Assembly (NCBI RefSeq): GCF_000284515.1
Contig: NC_017668.1
Coordinates: 558,001-622,000, forward strand
DNA length: 64,000 bases
Reading direction: 5' to 3'
From: Halobacillus halophilus DSM 2266
GTDB lineage: Bacteria; Bacillota; Bacilli; Bacillales; Halobacillaceae
A program made the position numbers and the translations under genes. Shown piece by piece: positions 8,401-16,145 of this stretch. The notes beneath the pieces are model-generated. The model was not told the origin of the DNA. It did not search any database and saw only the letters and a program-made list of their open reading frames with translations. Within the stretch, counting starts at the first letter, position 1; each line of letters opens with the position of its first letter.

Positions 8401-8423
8401 GGACATTTTCCTTAAATGTTCCG
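8401..8423 (-). promoter_or_regulatory. Putative operator of the hydrolase operon
   Basis: The minus strand reads CGGAACATTTAAGGAAAATG.... It contains the inverted pair ACATTT/AAATGT around a 5-bp centre and starts about 10 bp after a TTATACT -10 element, so a bound protein would cover the transcription start. The matching box at 3242-3264 precedes abgT. Confidence 0.5.
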
Positions 8424-8642
8424 TTAATAAGTAGTATAACAAAATATAAATAAATTTCATCCTTTTTCGACAAAAAATTTAGAAAATTTGAATAGAGTGG
8501 TTTAAAAAGGGAAAAGCATAGTTTGGTACTTCTCGTTTGTTGTCTATACGGGAAGGCTTCCAAAATGATACATTTCATCTTACTCCGTAACCCCTTCTAA
8601 TGGTACTATAGGAAAAGAAAGGGATAACTTGAGGTGGGATTG

Positions 8643-9629
8643 ATGGATCAACGCAAAGTTTTCGTTTCCTTATTACTGTTGCATATGCTTGTTCTTTTCG
8701 GAATTATTGGATATATGATTACGGAACAGCTTTCTTTTTTTGATGCTTTGTGGCTGGCGGTTGTATCCGTGCTAACCATCGGGTACGGGGATATTTCTCC
8801 AGATACAATGGCAGGCAAGGTTTTAACCCTTATTCTCATTCCGATTGCAATTGGGGTAACAACTTATATTCTGGCTCAAGCGGCTGGAGCAATTATCAAC
8901 GGTGAATTTTCCAATGAAATGAGGAAAAGGAAAATGAATCAAAAAATTAAAAACCTAAAGGATCACATCATTATCTGCGGGTTCGGCAGAGTGGGGCAGC
9001 AAGTCCTTCATCAGTTACATAAAGAAAGTCACTCGCTGGTAGTCATTGAATCAGATGAAGACGTGATTGCCCGACTGCCAGAGGGGACGTTATGCATTAC
9101 AGGAAACGCTACCGAGGACGAGATCCTGCTGCAGGCAGGACTGGAGAGGGCAAGAGGGGTGGTTGTGACTCTCCCTAATGATGCGGATAATATATTTATC
9201 ACCGTTACGGTAAAAGGGATTAAGCCTGACATCTATACGGTCGTAAGAGCTGAACGAAACTTTTCCGAAGAGAAGCTGTACCGGGCGGGTGCGGATAAAG
9301 TGATTAACACCTCAAACATAGGTGGAAAGAGAATGGCGACTGCCATTACAAAACCAATCAGCGTCGAATACGTGGAGACCGTGCTTCACGATCAGAGCAA
9401 TGATTACAATATTGAAGAAATTCTAATCAGATCCACTTCTTTACTTATCGGTCAAACTTTAAAGGAAGCCAGGATCAGAGAAGAATATGGAGTGAACATT
9501 GTAGCTATTAAACGCGGGCCGGAGATCATTAACAACCCCGATGCTGCTAAAACGATAATGGAAGACGACCTTGTTATCGTTTTTGGAACTTCGGAACAAT
9601 TGAAGCGGTTTGAAGGGGCATCCATGTGA
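8643..9629 (+). CDS. Two-TM potassium channel with RCK (TrkA-N) domain, YugO/MthK type
   Basis: 328 residues from the ATG at 8643 (GAGGTGG upstream; a GTG at 8634 is possible). One membrane helix, a pore loop carrying the selectivity filter 'TIGYGD' near residue 46, a second helix, then a cytoplasmic Rossmann domain beginning 'HIIICGFGRVGQQVL' near 105 and a C-terminal TrkA-C-like domain ending 'DDLVIVFGTSEQLKRFE'. It conducts K+ across the membrane under control of ligands bound to the RCK ring. In B. subtilis the similar YugO matters for K+ release in biofilms. Its 3' end has been copied into the tandem duplication at 10287. Confidence 0.85.
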   Translation: MDQRKVFVSLLLLHMLVLFGIIGYMITEQLSFFDALWLAVVSVLTIGYGDISPDTMAGKVLTLILIPIAIGVTTYILAQAAGAIINGEFSNEMRKRKMNQKIKNLKDHIIICGFGRVGQQVLHQLHKESHSLVVIESDEDVIARLPEGTLCITGNATEDEILLQAGLERARGVVVTLPNDADNIFITVTVKGIKPDIYTVVRAERNFSEEKLYRAGADKVINTSNIGGKRMATAITKPISVEYVETVLHDQSNDYNIEEILIRSTSLLIGQTLKEARIREEYGVNIVAIKRGPEIINNPDAAKTIMEDDLVIVFGTSEQLKRFEGASM

Positions 9630-9656
9630 CCTTTGACAAAAAAGTTTGGGGCAAGG

Positions 9657-9685
9657 TTGACGAGGATTTATTCAGGTGCTATGAT
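9657..9685 (+). promoter_or_regulatory. Promoter of the first cold-shock gene
   Basis: TTGACG and TATGAT with a 17-bp spacer. The predicted start leaves a 5' leader of about 125 nt before the ATG, the long leader usual for cold-shock genes. Confidence 0.75.
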
Positions 9686-9817
9686 AGAAGTTAATTATTC
9701 TTGTTCGTCTATGAATGAAAGAAAAAGTAACCTAGTAAGTCACTTTCGTCTAGAATGAATATGCAGAGCAATAATAGTAATACAATGTGGAGAAATTCCA
9801 CGCAGGAGGCAACAATT

Positions 9818-10015
9818 ATGTTACAAGGTAATGTTAAATGGTTCAACGCAGAAAAAGGTTTCGGTTTTATTGAAGTAGAAGGTCAAGACGATGTATTCGT
9901 TCATTTCTCTGCTATTCAAGGCGAAGGTTTCAAAACACTAGAAGAAAACGAAACAGTTTCTTTCGAAATCGTTGAAGGAAACCGTGGACCGCAAGCAGCT
10001 AACGTTCAAAGATAA
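9818..10015 (+). CDS. Cold-shock protein, copy 1
   Basis: 65 residues. The RNA-binding motifs 'KGFGFIEV' (RNP1) and 'DVFVHFSAI' (RNP2) make this a CspA/CspB-type single cold-shock domain protein, binding single-stranded RNA and DNA as a chaperone. The start is the ATG after GCAGGAGG; an in-frame ATG 63 bp upstream lies in the leader and lacks a good site. The long structured leader suggests temperature control of translation. An almost identical second copy lies 699 bp downstream. Confidence 0.95.
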   Translation: MLQGNVKWFNAEKGFGFIEVEGQDDVFVHFSAIQGEGFKTLEENETVSFEIVEGNRGPQAANVQR

Positions 10016-10027
10016 AACGTTAAATGA

Positions 10028-10058
10028 AAGACTCCCTTTTGAGAGGGAGTCTTTTTTT
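10028..10058 (+). terminator. Terminator of cold-shock gene copy 1
   Basis: AAGACTCCCT pairs with AGGGAGTCTT, followed by seven T. Confidence 0.9.
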
Positions 10059-10120
10059 GTGCCTTGATTCGGGTTCAGAAGACACTAAATAGGGAAGCAT
10101 CTTTCTGCCAATTCAGGGTA

Positions 10121-10286
10121 GTTCCTCTTCAGGTCTCGAATCAGGCTTTGCAACGTCCACCATAAGGAAAATGGCAGACAGGATATGCGTGGTAATTCTT
10201 ACAAACGGGGTCCCCTGCATAAGAATTTCCTGTGCTCTTTTTTCGTTGATAGCAGGTTGATAATGTGTAAGATCAGCATAATTTGA
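10121..10286 (-). pseudogene. Decayed 3' fragment of the small membrane protein gene found intact at 12688-12993
   Basis: Read on the minus strand, a frame ends 'THILSAIFLMVDVAKPDS', closely matching 'MHILSAIFLMLDAAKPDP' at the C-terminus of the intact gene. DNA similarity continues upstream as far as the block GATAATGTGTAAGAT, with a deletion of several tens of bp in between and shifted frame. The fragment stops abruptly at the start of the second cold-shock duplication unit. It is not expected to make a functional protein. Confidence 0.75.
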
Positions 10287-10355
10287 AACTTCGGAACCAT
10301 TGAGGCAATTGAAGGGGCATCTATGTGCCCTATGACAAAAAAGTTTGGGACAAGG

Positions 10356-10384
10356 TTGACGAGGATTCATTCAGGTGCTATGAT
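10356..10384 (+). promoter_or_regulatory. Promoter of the second cold-shock gene
   Basis: TTGACG and TATGAT with 17 bp between them, the exact counterpart of the promoter at 9657-9685. Confidence 0.75.
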
Positions 10385-10516
10385 AGAAGTTAATTATTCT
10401 TGTTCGTCTATGAATGAAAGAAAAAGTAACCTAGTAAGTCACTTTCGTCTAGAATGAATATGCAGAGCAATAATAGTAATACAATGTGGAGAAATTCCAC
10501 GCAGGAGGCAACAATT

Positions 10517-10714
10517 ATGTTACAAGGTAATGTTAAATGGTTCAACGCAGAAAAAGGTTTCGGTTTTATTGAAGTAGAAGGTCAAGACGATGTATTCGTT
10601 CATTTCTCTGCTATTCAAAGCGAAGGTTTCAAAACACTAGAAGAAAACGAAACAGTTTCTTTCGAAATCGTTGAAGGAAACCGTGGACCGCAAGCAGCTA
10701 ACGTTCAAAGATAA
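10517..10714 (+). CDS. Cold-shock protein, copy 2
   Basis: 65 residues, identical to copy 1 except that the Gly in 'AIQGEGF' is Ser. I found one nucleotide difference in the whole coding sequence (GGC to AGC). RNP1 and RNP2 motifs are intact, as are the GCAGGAGG site and the leader. It should be expressed from its own promoter and doubles the dose of the protein. Confidence 0.95.
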   Translation: MLQGNVKWFNAEKGFGFIEVEGQDDVFVHFSAIQSEGFKTLEENETVSFEIVEGNRGPQAANVQR

Positions 10715-10726
10715 AACGTTAAACGA

Positions 10727-10760
10727 AAGACTTCCTTTTTTACAAGGGAGTCTTTTTTTT
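10727..10760 (+). terminator. Terminator of cold-shock gene copy 2
   Basis: AAAGACTTCCTT pairs with AAGGGAGTCTTT (one G·T pair) and is followed by a T run. Confidence 0.85.
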
Positions 10761-10874
10761 ATGCAAATGGATACTTTGGAGAATTGAGGCGGCACGGTCT
10801 GAAGATGTGCGACCTGGTTCTCTCAGGCTTATTTTCTTTGAAGTGATTAATGGTATATGTGATATCAAAAAACA

Positions 10875-10910
10875 AAAATCAGGTCTGCTTCGAAGCAGAC
10901 CTGATTTTTT
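10875..10910. terminator. Bidirectional terminator after the alkaline phosphatase gene
   Basis: AATCAGGTCTGCTT pairs perfectly with its complement, with A and T runs on the two sides. It serves the minus-strand phosphatase and backs up the cold-shock terminator. Confidence 0.85.
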
Positions 10911-10919
10911 CCCGTTATT

Positions 10920-12479
10920 TTATTTACTGTGCCATTCATCTTTTAACGTTTGCAGCATAAACACATTCTGATCGTAAGTGCCTTGATAATTGTTTATGTC
11001 AAAGCTGTCTGCAATTTCACCGCGGAAGGAAAAATTCGCCTTGTATCCGTTGGATTTTAAGTAATCTACGACACTTCCTTTGTGCCATCCACCCATAGGG
11101 ACTGCATATTCTATGCCGTCATGTTCTTTCCAAGCCATTCCACCTTCATGGCCTCCGTCTTCGTCATCTAGCTTATGACCCATGGCAGCTGCTATTTTTT
11201 TCGGCATATCCGTATTGTTTACCAATCCGGAAAACTGATCAGAAGATGGACCGAATGCATAAACAGGTACATCTACTCCAGTGTGATTGGAACTTGTCCA
11301 ACCTACGAGCGCGCGGTCACTGACAATTTGGTTGATCGCCGCGTTAGGAGTTTCCGAAGAACGGATGGTTTCAACCTCTTCTTTGCTCAACTCCAAACCA
11401 GTATATTCGTTAACTACATCTTTAATATTAGATTTGTCGTCATTCAATTGCTCCGCCATATGATCGCCAGTAGCCGTAATTTCCTGAACAACATCTTGTT
11501 TCACATCATATTCACCGTTAGCACCAACACTCATACCGCCTGTGTCATGGTCACCTGCAATCACAACTAAAGTATTTTTATCTTGTTTAGCAAATTCCAA
11601 AGCTTCTGTTACAGCTTTTTCAAAAGCTTGAGTATCGTTCATAGCCCAGGCAGCATCGTGAGCATGGCCGGCCCAGTCAATTTGACTGCCTTCTACCATA
11701 AGAAAGAATCCATCTTCATCTTGAGAAAGAGCGTCGATAGCAGAAGAAGTCATATCAGAAAGACTTGGCTGATCGGTTTCATCTCTATCCAGTTCTGAGC
11801 TCATTGGACCTTCAGCGAACAGACCAAGAACTTTCTCGTCTTCCTTAAGATCCATCATTTCCTCTTTATTTTCCACATAAGAATAACCGTCTTCCTGAGC
11901 CTGTTCAACGAGGTTATTTTCTTTTTGTTTTCCACCCTCAGATTCAGGAAGGAAGTATTCTTTACCTCCGCCCATGATCACGTCTACATCATTTTCTAAG
12001 TACTGAGGAGCAATTTTCGCCTGGTCATCACGATCTTTTACAGACGAACCAAATGTAGCCGGAGTAGCATGTGTAATTGTTGAGGTAGCTACTAGGCCAG
12101 ATGATTTACCTGCTTTTTCGGATACATCAAGAATACTTTCCACTTCTTCACCATCTGGAGTTACGCCAACCATGCCATTGTTCGTTTTAGACCCTGTAGC
12201 CATAGCCGTTCCAGCTGCGGCTGAATCGGTCACTTCAGAATCCTCCGAATAGGTTTTCATCATTCCTTTTAAGTAAGGATCGAAAGCAGAATCTTCCCCT
12301 TTAAACCATCGATAGTTCGTGGCATAGGAAGTTGAATAGCCATCGGGAATCATGTAAATAACGTTCTTTACTTCAGAAGTTTCGTGCTCTCCCGCATGAA
12401 CCTCTTGACCTCCTCCAAAAGCAGCTCCAGCGAACAACATAGTCGAACTTGCCAATACAGCAGCAGATTTTTTGAGCAT
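10920..12479 (-). CDS. Secreted alkaline phosphatase
   Basis: 519 residues from the ATG at 12479, placed after GAGAGGAG; an upstream in-frame ATG has no good site. The signal peptide is about 30 residues ('MLKKSAAVLASSTMLFAGAAFGGG'). Catalytic elements are the metal site 'IYMIPDG' near 42, the nucleophile Ser in 'VTDSAAAGTAMATG' near 83, 'EGSQIDWAGHAHD' near 258, 'VVIAGDHDTGG' near 300 and 'SSNHTGVDVPVYAFGP' near 395. It releases phosphate from phosphomonoesters outside the cell. The many Asp and Glu residues fit a halophile's exoenzyme. A possible Pho box lies upstream. Confidence 0.92.
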   Translation of the reverse strand: MLKKSAAVLASSTMLFAGAAFGGGQEVHAGEHETSEVKNVIYMIPDGYSTSYATNYRWFKGEDSAFDPYLKGMMKTYSEDSEVTDSAAAGTAMATGSKTNNGMVGVTPDGEEVESILDVSEKAGKSSGLVATSTITHATPATFGSSVKDRDDQAKIAPQYLENDVDVIMGGGKEYFLPESEGGKQKENNLVEQAQEDGYSYVENKEEMMDLKEDEKVLGLFAEGPMSSELDRDETDQPSLSDMTSSAIDALSQDEDGFFLMVEGSQIDWAGHAHDAAWAMNDTQAFEKAVTEALEFAKQDKNTLVVIAGDHDTGGMSVGANGEYDVKQDVVQEITATGDHMAEQLNDDKSNIKDVVNEYTGLELSKEEVETIRSSETPNAAINQIVSDRALVGWTSSNHTGVDVPVYAFGPSSDQFSGLVNNTDMPKKIAAAMGHKLDDEDGGHEGGMAWKEHDGIEYAVPMGGWHKGSVVDYLKSNGYKANFSFRGEIADSFDINNYQGTYDQNVFMLQTLKDEWHSK

Positions 12480-12535
12480 ACTGTTTCTCCTCTCTCTAAT
12501 GTAATGGTGTTTCATAGATAACTATAGTATCCAAT

Positions 12536-12574
12536 TGTTAGTGTAACTTTAATTAGATGTAAAATTGTAGAAAA
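12536..12574 (-). promoter_or_regulatory. Possible Pho box before the alkaline phosphatase gene
   Basis: On the minus strand, TTTTCT, TTTACA, TTAAAG and CTAACA follow each other at 11-bp spacing. Known Bacillus PhoP sites are tandem TT(A/C/T)A(C/T)A boxes with this period. Only one box is perfect, so this is tentative. Confidence 0.35.
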
Positions 12575-12687
12575 TTAAGGAAAATGAGGAAAAAAGACTG
12601 AATATAGTCGATGGATAGGAAAGAGTAATGATACTTTTATACTAGTAGAAAGATAAAAAAATACCTGTTCCAAAGGAAGCCTGAAAA

Positions 12688-12993
12688 TCAGGCTGTTTCT
12701 CCTTCAGGATCAGGTTTTGCAGCGTCCAGCATAAGGAAAATGGCTGATAGGATATGCATGGTAATCCCTACAAAAGGGATCCACCCTACACAAGAGGTTA
12801 TAATCCCCAGGATACTTCCCGTGGAGGCGCCGTTATCTTTTTTCGTTAATACCAGGGTGATAATGTGTAAGATTAACATAAGTGCTAAAGGTGTCCAGAG
12901 CAGACTGATGATAATGGTTGCACCAAGAAAAGGTACCCCCAGAATGGCTTCAAAGCCGCCGGTTACCCATTTCAAAATCCGAGATGCTGACAT
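12688..12993 (-). CDS. Small membrane protein of unknown function
   Basis: 101 residues with three hydrophobic segments (about 14-32, 34-50 and 62-92) separated by a 'TKKDNGASTGS' loop, and a hydrophilic tail. I do not recognise the family. A truncated, decayed relative lies at 10121-10286, which shows the gene was once present twice. The start is the ATG at 12993 after AAGGGGG on the minus strand. No operon partner is apparent. Confidence 0.65.
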   Translation of the reverse strand: MSASRILKWVTGGFEAILGVPFLGATIIISLLWTPLALMLILHIITLVLTKKDNGASTGSILGIITSCVGWIPFVGITMHILSAIFLMLDAAKPDPEGETA

Positions 12994-13097
12994 TCGTTTC
13001 CCCCTTAAAGTGTACTCTAACGGTTAAGTATATCCAGACAACTAGTCCGATATGCTCCGATACATATCAACGGAAAAAAGGTGTCATTAAATTTAAA

Positions 13098-13128
13098 AAC
13101 CCCGCACTTTTTTAAAAAGCGCGGGGTT
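13098..13128 (-). terminator. Terminator of the rhodanese gene
   Basis: AACCCCGC...CTTTT pairs with AAAAG...GCGGGGTT. Read on the minus strand a short T run follows. Confidence 0.8.
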
Positions 13129-13134
13129 ATGATC

Positions 13135-13431
13135 TTATCGTACTTCTCCAGTCCAGGCTTTCATGCCGCCTTCCATGTTAAGGGCATTTAAGCCTCTATC
13201 ATTCATGATGTCGGCAGCCATATCACTTCGTCTGCCAGAGCGGCATACCGTGATATATTCCTTGTTAGGGTCAAGCTCTCCAACTCGTTCTTCTATTTCA
13301 TCCAATGGGATATGAAGAGCTTCAGGAATTTTACCTTCTGCAACTTCTTCATTGGTCCGTACATCAAGAACTTGAATGTGGTTTTCTTTTCGCTTGCTTT
13401 CAACTTGTTCAGGCTGAATGGTTTTAGCCAT
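13135..13431 (-). CDS. Single-domain rhodanese (sulfurtransferase-like)
   Basis: 98 residues from the ATG at 13431, preceded by AAGGAGG; the longer upstream frame lacks a site. The active loop 'VCRSGRRSD' near residue 63 carries the catalytic Cys, and 'VLDVRTNEEVAEGKIPEALHIPLDEI' is the usual rhodanese N-terminal block. It transfers sulfane sulfur through a persulfide on that Cys, in the cytoplasm. It is a stand-alone gene with its own terminator. Confidence 0.88.
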   Translation of the reverse strand: MAKTIQPEQVESKRKENHIQVLDVRTNEEVAEGKIPEALHIPLDEIEERVGELDPNKEYITVCRSGRRSDMAADIMNDRGLNALNMEGGMKAWTGEVR

Positions 13432-13723
13432 AGTGTGAACCTCCTTGCTCTTATCGAATATTATAGGTTTCTTAGCCGTACACTTCGATGCGTAAACCTT
13501 AGTGTTTAGCACTCAATAATAGATTTTATTGAATCTTATAAAAAGTATTCCCTGTATAAGTGCCACTAAACGAATCATGACTGAATACATATGATCAAAA
13601 ATTGTTAGCGTTATTTTGAGCTTTATGTAGTATAATAGACTTAATTAGACAAAATATTCTGTTTATTGCAGCTGATCATCTTCACATTAAGGATTCAAAA
13701 AAACTTAATAAGAGGTGAATGTA

Positions 13724-14890
13724 ATGGGAGAGAAGTTTTTTAAATACAGTGTGATCTTTCTTCTGTTTATGGGCAGTATCCTGTCTTTTTCTATTCCTGT
13801 AGAAGCGTCCGCTTCAGAGTTTGTTACCAAAGGAAATACCTATGGTAAACGTGTAGCTTTAACGTTTGATGACGGCTCCGATGGGACAAACATTGCTAAT
13901 ATCCTGCAAACGCTCTCCAAAGAAAATATCCACTCGACCTTCTTTTTAACAGGCTCCGGAACAAAAGCTCATCCAAATGCTATTAAAGATATTAAATCAG
14001 CCGGTCACGAATTAGCTAATCACTCCTATTCCCATGCTGATTTTACTGAGCTATCAAGCGCTGAAATAAAAAATGAATTAGACCGGACTGAAGCTGCGGT
14101 AAAAAGTACGACAGGATTATCAACCAAACCATTATTCAGGGCACCTTTTGGCTCCGTAAATTCCACTGTACTTAAAGCCGTAGGAAACGCGGGCTATACC
14201 CACACCATCCACTGGAATATTGATACACTGGATTGGAAAGGTCTATCAGAAACAGAGGTTTATAACCGGGTGGTGAATAACATCGTTCCAGGTTCCATTG
14301 TGCTGATGCACACCGGTGCGGGAGCCTCCGGGACTCCGGGTGCACTTCCGGATATCATCCGGTCATTAAAAGCCAAAGGCTATCAATTTGTTACCGTTTC
14401 GGAAATTTTAAATATGCCTTCTGCTTCAGGAACCATTCATACGGTAAAAGCAGGAGATACTCTTTATAGCCTCGCTGGAAAATATGAGGTAACGGTAAAT
14501 CAAATTGTAAAAGCGAATAACCTGGTAAATGCTAATGTAATTCAGATTGGCCAACGCCTTTCCATTCCAGGGGATACGCCGAATCCTCCGCCTGCCCAGG
14601 GAGAGAGCTATACAGTGAAAGCCGGGGACACACTTTACAGCATTGCTAAAAGATATAACGTCTCCCTGAATGACCTTATTGAGGCAAATCAAATTTCAAA
14701 CCCCACCTATATACGGATCGGGCAAAATCTGGTGATCCCTCAGGATATGAAAAATTACACCGTAAAAGCTGGGGATACCCTTTATAGTATAGCGCGGAGA
14801 AACGGAACAACGGTTCAGCGTTTAGCGGAGGTTAACAATATTTCAAATACGAGTTTAATCTATCCTGGTAGAACGTTAGTGCTTCCATAA
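13724..14890 (+). CDS. Secreted polysaccharide deacetylase with three LysM repeats
   Basis: 388 residues from the ATG at 13724 (GAGGTG upstream). Signal peptide about 1-30. NodB deacetylase domain about 40-230 with 'ALTFDDGSDGT' (catalytic Asp and metal Asp), 'HSYSHADF' (metal His pair), 'RAPFGS', 'HWNIDTLDW' and 'IVLMHTG'. Three LysM modules follow at about 238-282, 293-336 and 342-386, each starting with a 'TVKAGDTLYS' block. It probably binds the wall through LysM and removes acetyl groups from peptidoglycan or a related polymer. The domain order, catalytic then LysM, is common in Bacillaceae. Confidence 0.92.
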   Translation: MGEKFFKYSVIFLLFMGSILSFSIPVEASASEFVTKGNTYGKRVALTFDDGSDGTNIANILQTLSKENIHSTFFLTGSGTKAHPNAIKDIKSAGHELANHSYSHADFTELSSAEIKNELDRTEAAVKSTTGLSTKPLFRAPFGSVNSTVLKAVGNAGYTHTIHWNIDTLDWKGLSETEVYNRVVNNIVPGSIVLMHTGAGASGTPGALPDIIRSLKAKGYQFVTVSEILNMPSASGTIHTVKAGDTLYSLAGKYEVTVNQIVKANNLVNANVIQIGQRLSIPGDTPNPPPAQGESYTVKAGDTLYSIAKRYNVSLNDLIEANQISNPTYIRIGQNLVIPQDMKNYTVKAGDTLYSIARRNGTTVQRLAEVNNISNTSLIYPGRTLVLP

Positions 14891-15029
14891 TATAGGGCGT
14901 GAGACAGGGAGCTTTTGTCCTTTTATGGTTTTTCAGTATCGTAAAAATTTTTAAAAAGGCGGAAAAGGACTCAGTTTGCGTAGGGCTTTCTAGTGGAACA
15001 TTTACGTATGTACACAAGGAGGTATGACG

Positions 15030-15122
15030 ATGAAACTGATTCGTTCACTAATTCATACAATTGTTGATATCCTTCTCTTTATCCCACGCGCTATTGGAAG
15101 GTTAATCAAGAAAATCGTATAA
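15030..15122 (+). CDS. Unannotated 30-residue amphipathic peptide
   Basis: An optimal AAGGAGG at 15016-15022 sits seven bases before the ATG at 15030 (a second in-frame ATG at 15024 is too close). The peptide begins 'MKLIRSLIHTIVDILL' and ends 'GRLIKKIV': about half Ile/Leu/Val/Phe, with a net positive charge and basic residues spaced as on one face of a helix. A hairpin terminator follows 25 bp after the stop, so it may be its own short transcript. It resembles in style small membrane toxins, phenol-soluble modulins or membrane-sensing peptides such as SpoVM, but I see no specific match. Confidence 0.65.
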   Translation: MKLIRSLIHTIVDILLFIPRAIGRLIKKIV

Positions 15123-15146
15123 TTAAGAACACTGGAATGCTAAAAG

Positions 15147-15180
15147 GACACTCTCCGAAGTAGGGAGGTGTTCTTTTTTT
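15147..15180 (+). terminator. Terminator after the small peptide gene
   Basis: GACAC(T)CTCC pairs with GGAG/GTGTTC with one bulge and is followed by seven T. Confidence 0.7.
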
Positions 15181-15274
15181 GTAGGCATAAAACAGCCATA
15201 CTGGTAGAAATTAAGAGAGATCAAACATTATTGTTGACCTTTACTGAAACGACATGTATTCTCTAATAGTATAT

Positions 15275-15301
15275 TAAACCGATTAAATTAGTTGGTATTA
15301 A
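15275..15301 (+). promoter_or_regulatory. Possible CymR-type box before the amino-acid ABC operon
   Basis: TAAACCGATTAAATTAG is followed by TTGGTATTAAA, immediately before the ribosome binding site. CymR sites in B. subtilis have TAA...ATTAnTTGGAATT-like character. The match is from memory and imperfect, but it would fit a cystine transporter. Confidence 0.35.
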
Positions 15302-15320
15302 AAAGGAGGAAGCAAATAGA

Positions 15321-16145
15321 ATGAAAAAATTAACTTGGTTAACCATTACGTCATTATTTATTATTATACTTTCAGCCTGCGGATCAAGTGTAGATGAAGA
15401 GGAGTCTTCATCTGGCAGTGACCAAAGCAGTGACAAAAGTTTATATGAACAAATTCAAGAAGAAGGGGTCCTGACGGTAGGAACCGAAGGGACTTATGCC
15501 CCGTACACGTTCCATAACGAAAACGATGAACTCACAGGGTATGATGTAGAAGTAGCAAAGGAAATCGGCAAGCGTTTAGATCTTGAAATTGAATTCAAGG
15601 AAACCAAATGGGATTCTATGTTTGCCGGCTTGAACAGCAATCGTTTTGATATGATTGCGAATCAGGTAGGGATTAAACCGGATCGAGAAGAGAAGTACAG
15701 CTTTTCTGTACCTTACACTTATACATCAGCTGTTCTGGTAGCAAGAAAAGATAACAACGATATGCAAAGTTTTGAAGACTTGGAGGGCGCCGTGTCCGCT
15801 CAGTCATTAACAAGTAACTATGCCGATATCGCGAAAGAATACGGGGCTGAGATTCAAAGTGTGGAAGGGTTCAATCCTGCTATGGAATTATTAAATAATG
15901 ACCGTGTCGATGCTACCGTGAATGACCGTCTTTCCGTGTTGGATTATTTGAAGGAAAAAGGCGATCAGTCGAAAGTGGAGATTGTTGCTAAAGAGGATAA
16001 CGCATCAGAAACGGCTATGATGTTCCGTCAGGATAATCCTGAACTTGTGGAGGCCGTAAGCGGAGCACTGAAAGAAATGAAAGAGGACGGTACGCTAGAA
16101 GAAATTTCTAACGAATGGTTCAATGAAGATGTTTCTACTCAGTAG
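15321..16145 (+). CDS. Amino-acid (probably cystine) ABC transporter, substrate-binding lipoprotein
   Basis: 274 residues. Lipoprotein signal with lipobox 'LSACG' (Cys near residue 20), then a Ser/Glu linker and a type II periplasmic-binding fold: 'LTVGTEGTYAPYTFHNENDE', 'GYDVEVAKEIGKRL', 'FDMIANQVGI' and 'YTYTSAVLVARKD'. It is anchored outside the membrane and delivers its ligand to the permease encoded next. Sequence style and the upstream CymR-like box favour cystine; other polar amino acids are possible. Confidence 0.88.
   Translation: MKKLTWLTITSLFIIILSACGSSVDEEESSSGSDQSSDKSLYEQIQEEGVLTVGTEGTYAPYTFHNENDELTGYDVEVAKEIGKRLDLEIEFKETKWDSMFAGLNSNRFDMIANQVGIKPDREEKYSFSVPYTYTSAVLVARKDNNDMQSFEDLEGAVSAQSLTSNYADIAKEYGAEIQSVEGFNPAMELLNNDRVDATVNDRLSVLDYLKEKGDQSKVEIVAKEDNASETAMMFRQDNPELVEAVSGALKEMKEDGTLEEISNEWFNEDVSTQ

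Larger units (their letters stand above)
10287..10758 (+). repeat. Second copy of a tandem duplication (first copy 9588-10058)
   Basis: The segment matches 9588-10058 at a constant offset of 699 bp. It begins inside the last codons of the K+ channel gene and runs through the promoter, leader, cold-shock gene and terminator. The channel-derived edge and the terminator have drifted (several mismatches), but promoter, leader and coding sequence are nearly identical. Confidence 0.9.

Noticed and set aside
10113-10370. 85-codon minus-strand frame between the cold-shock genes
   Set aside because: Only its end resembles the small membrane protein; the rest runs through the duplicated channel edge and the promoter region. 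Treated as a pseudogene fragment.
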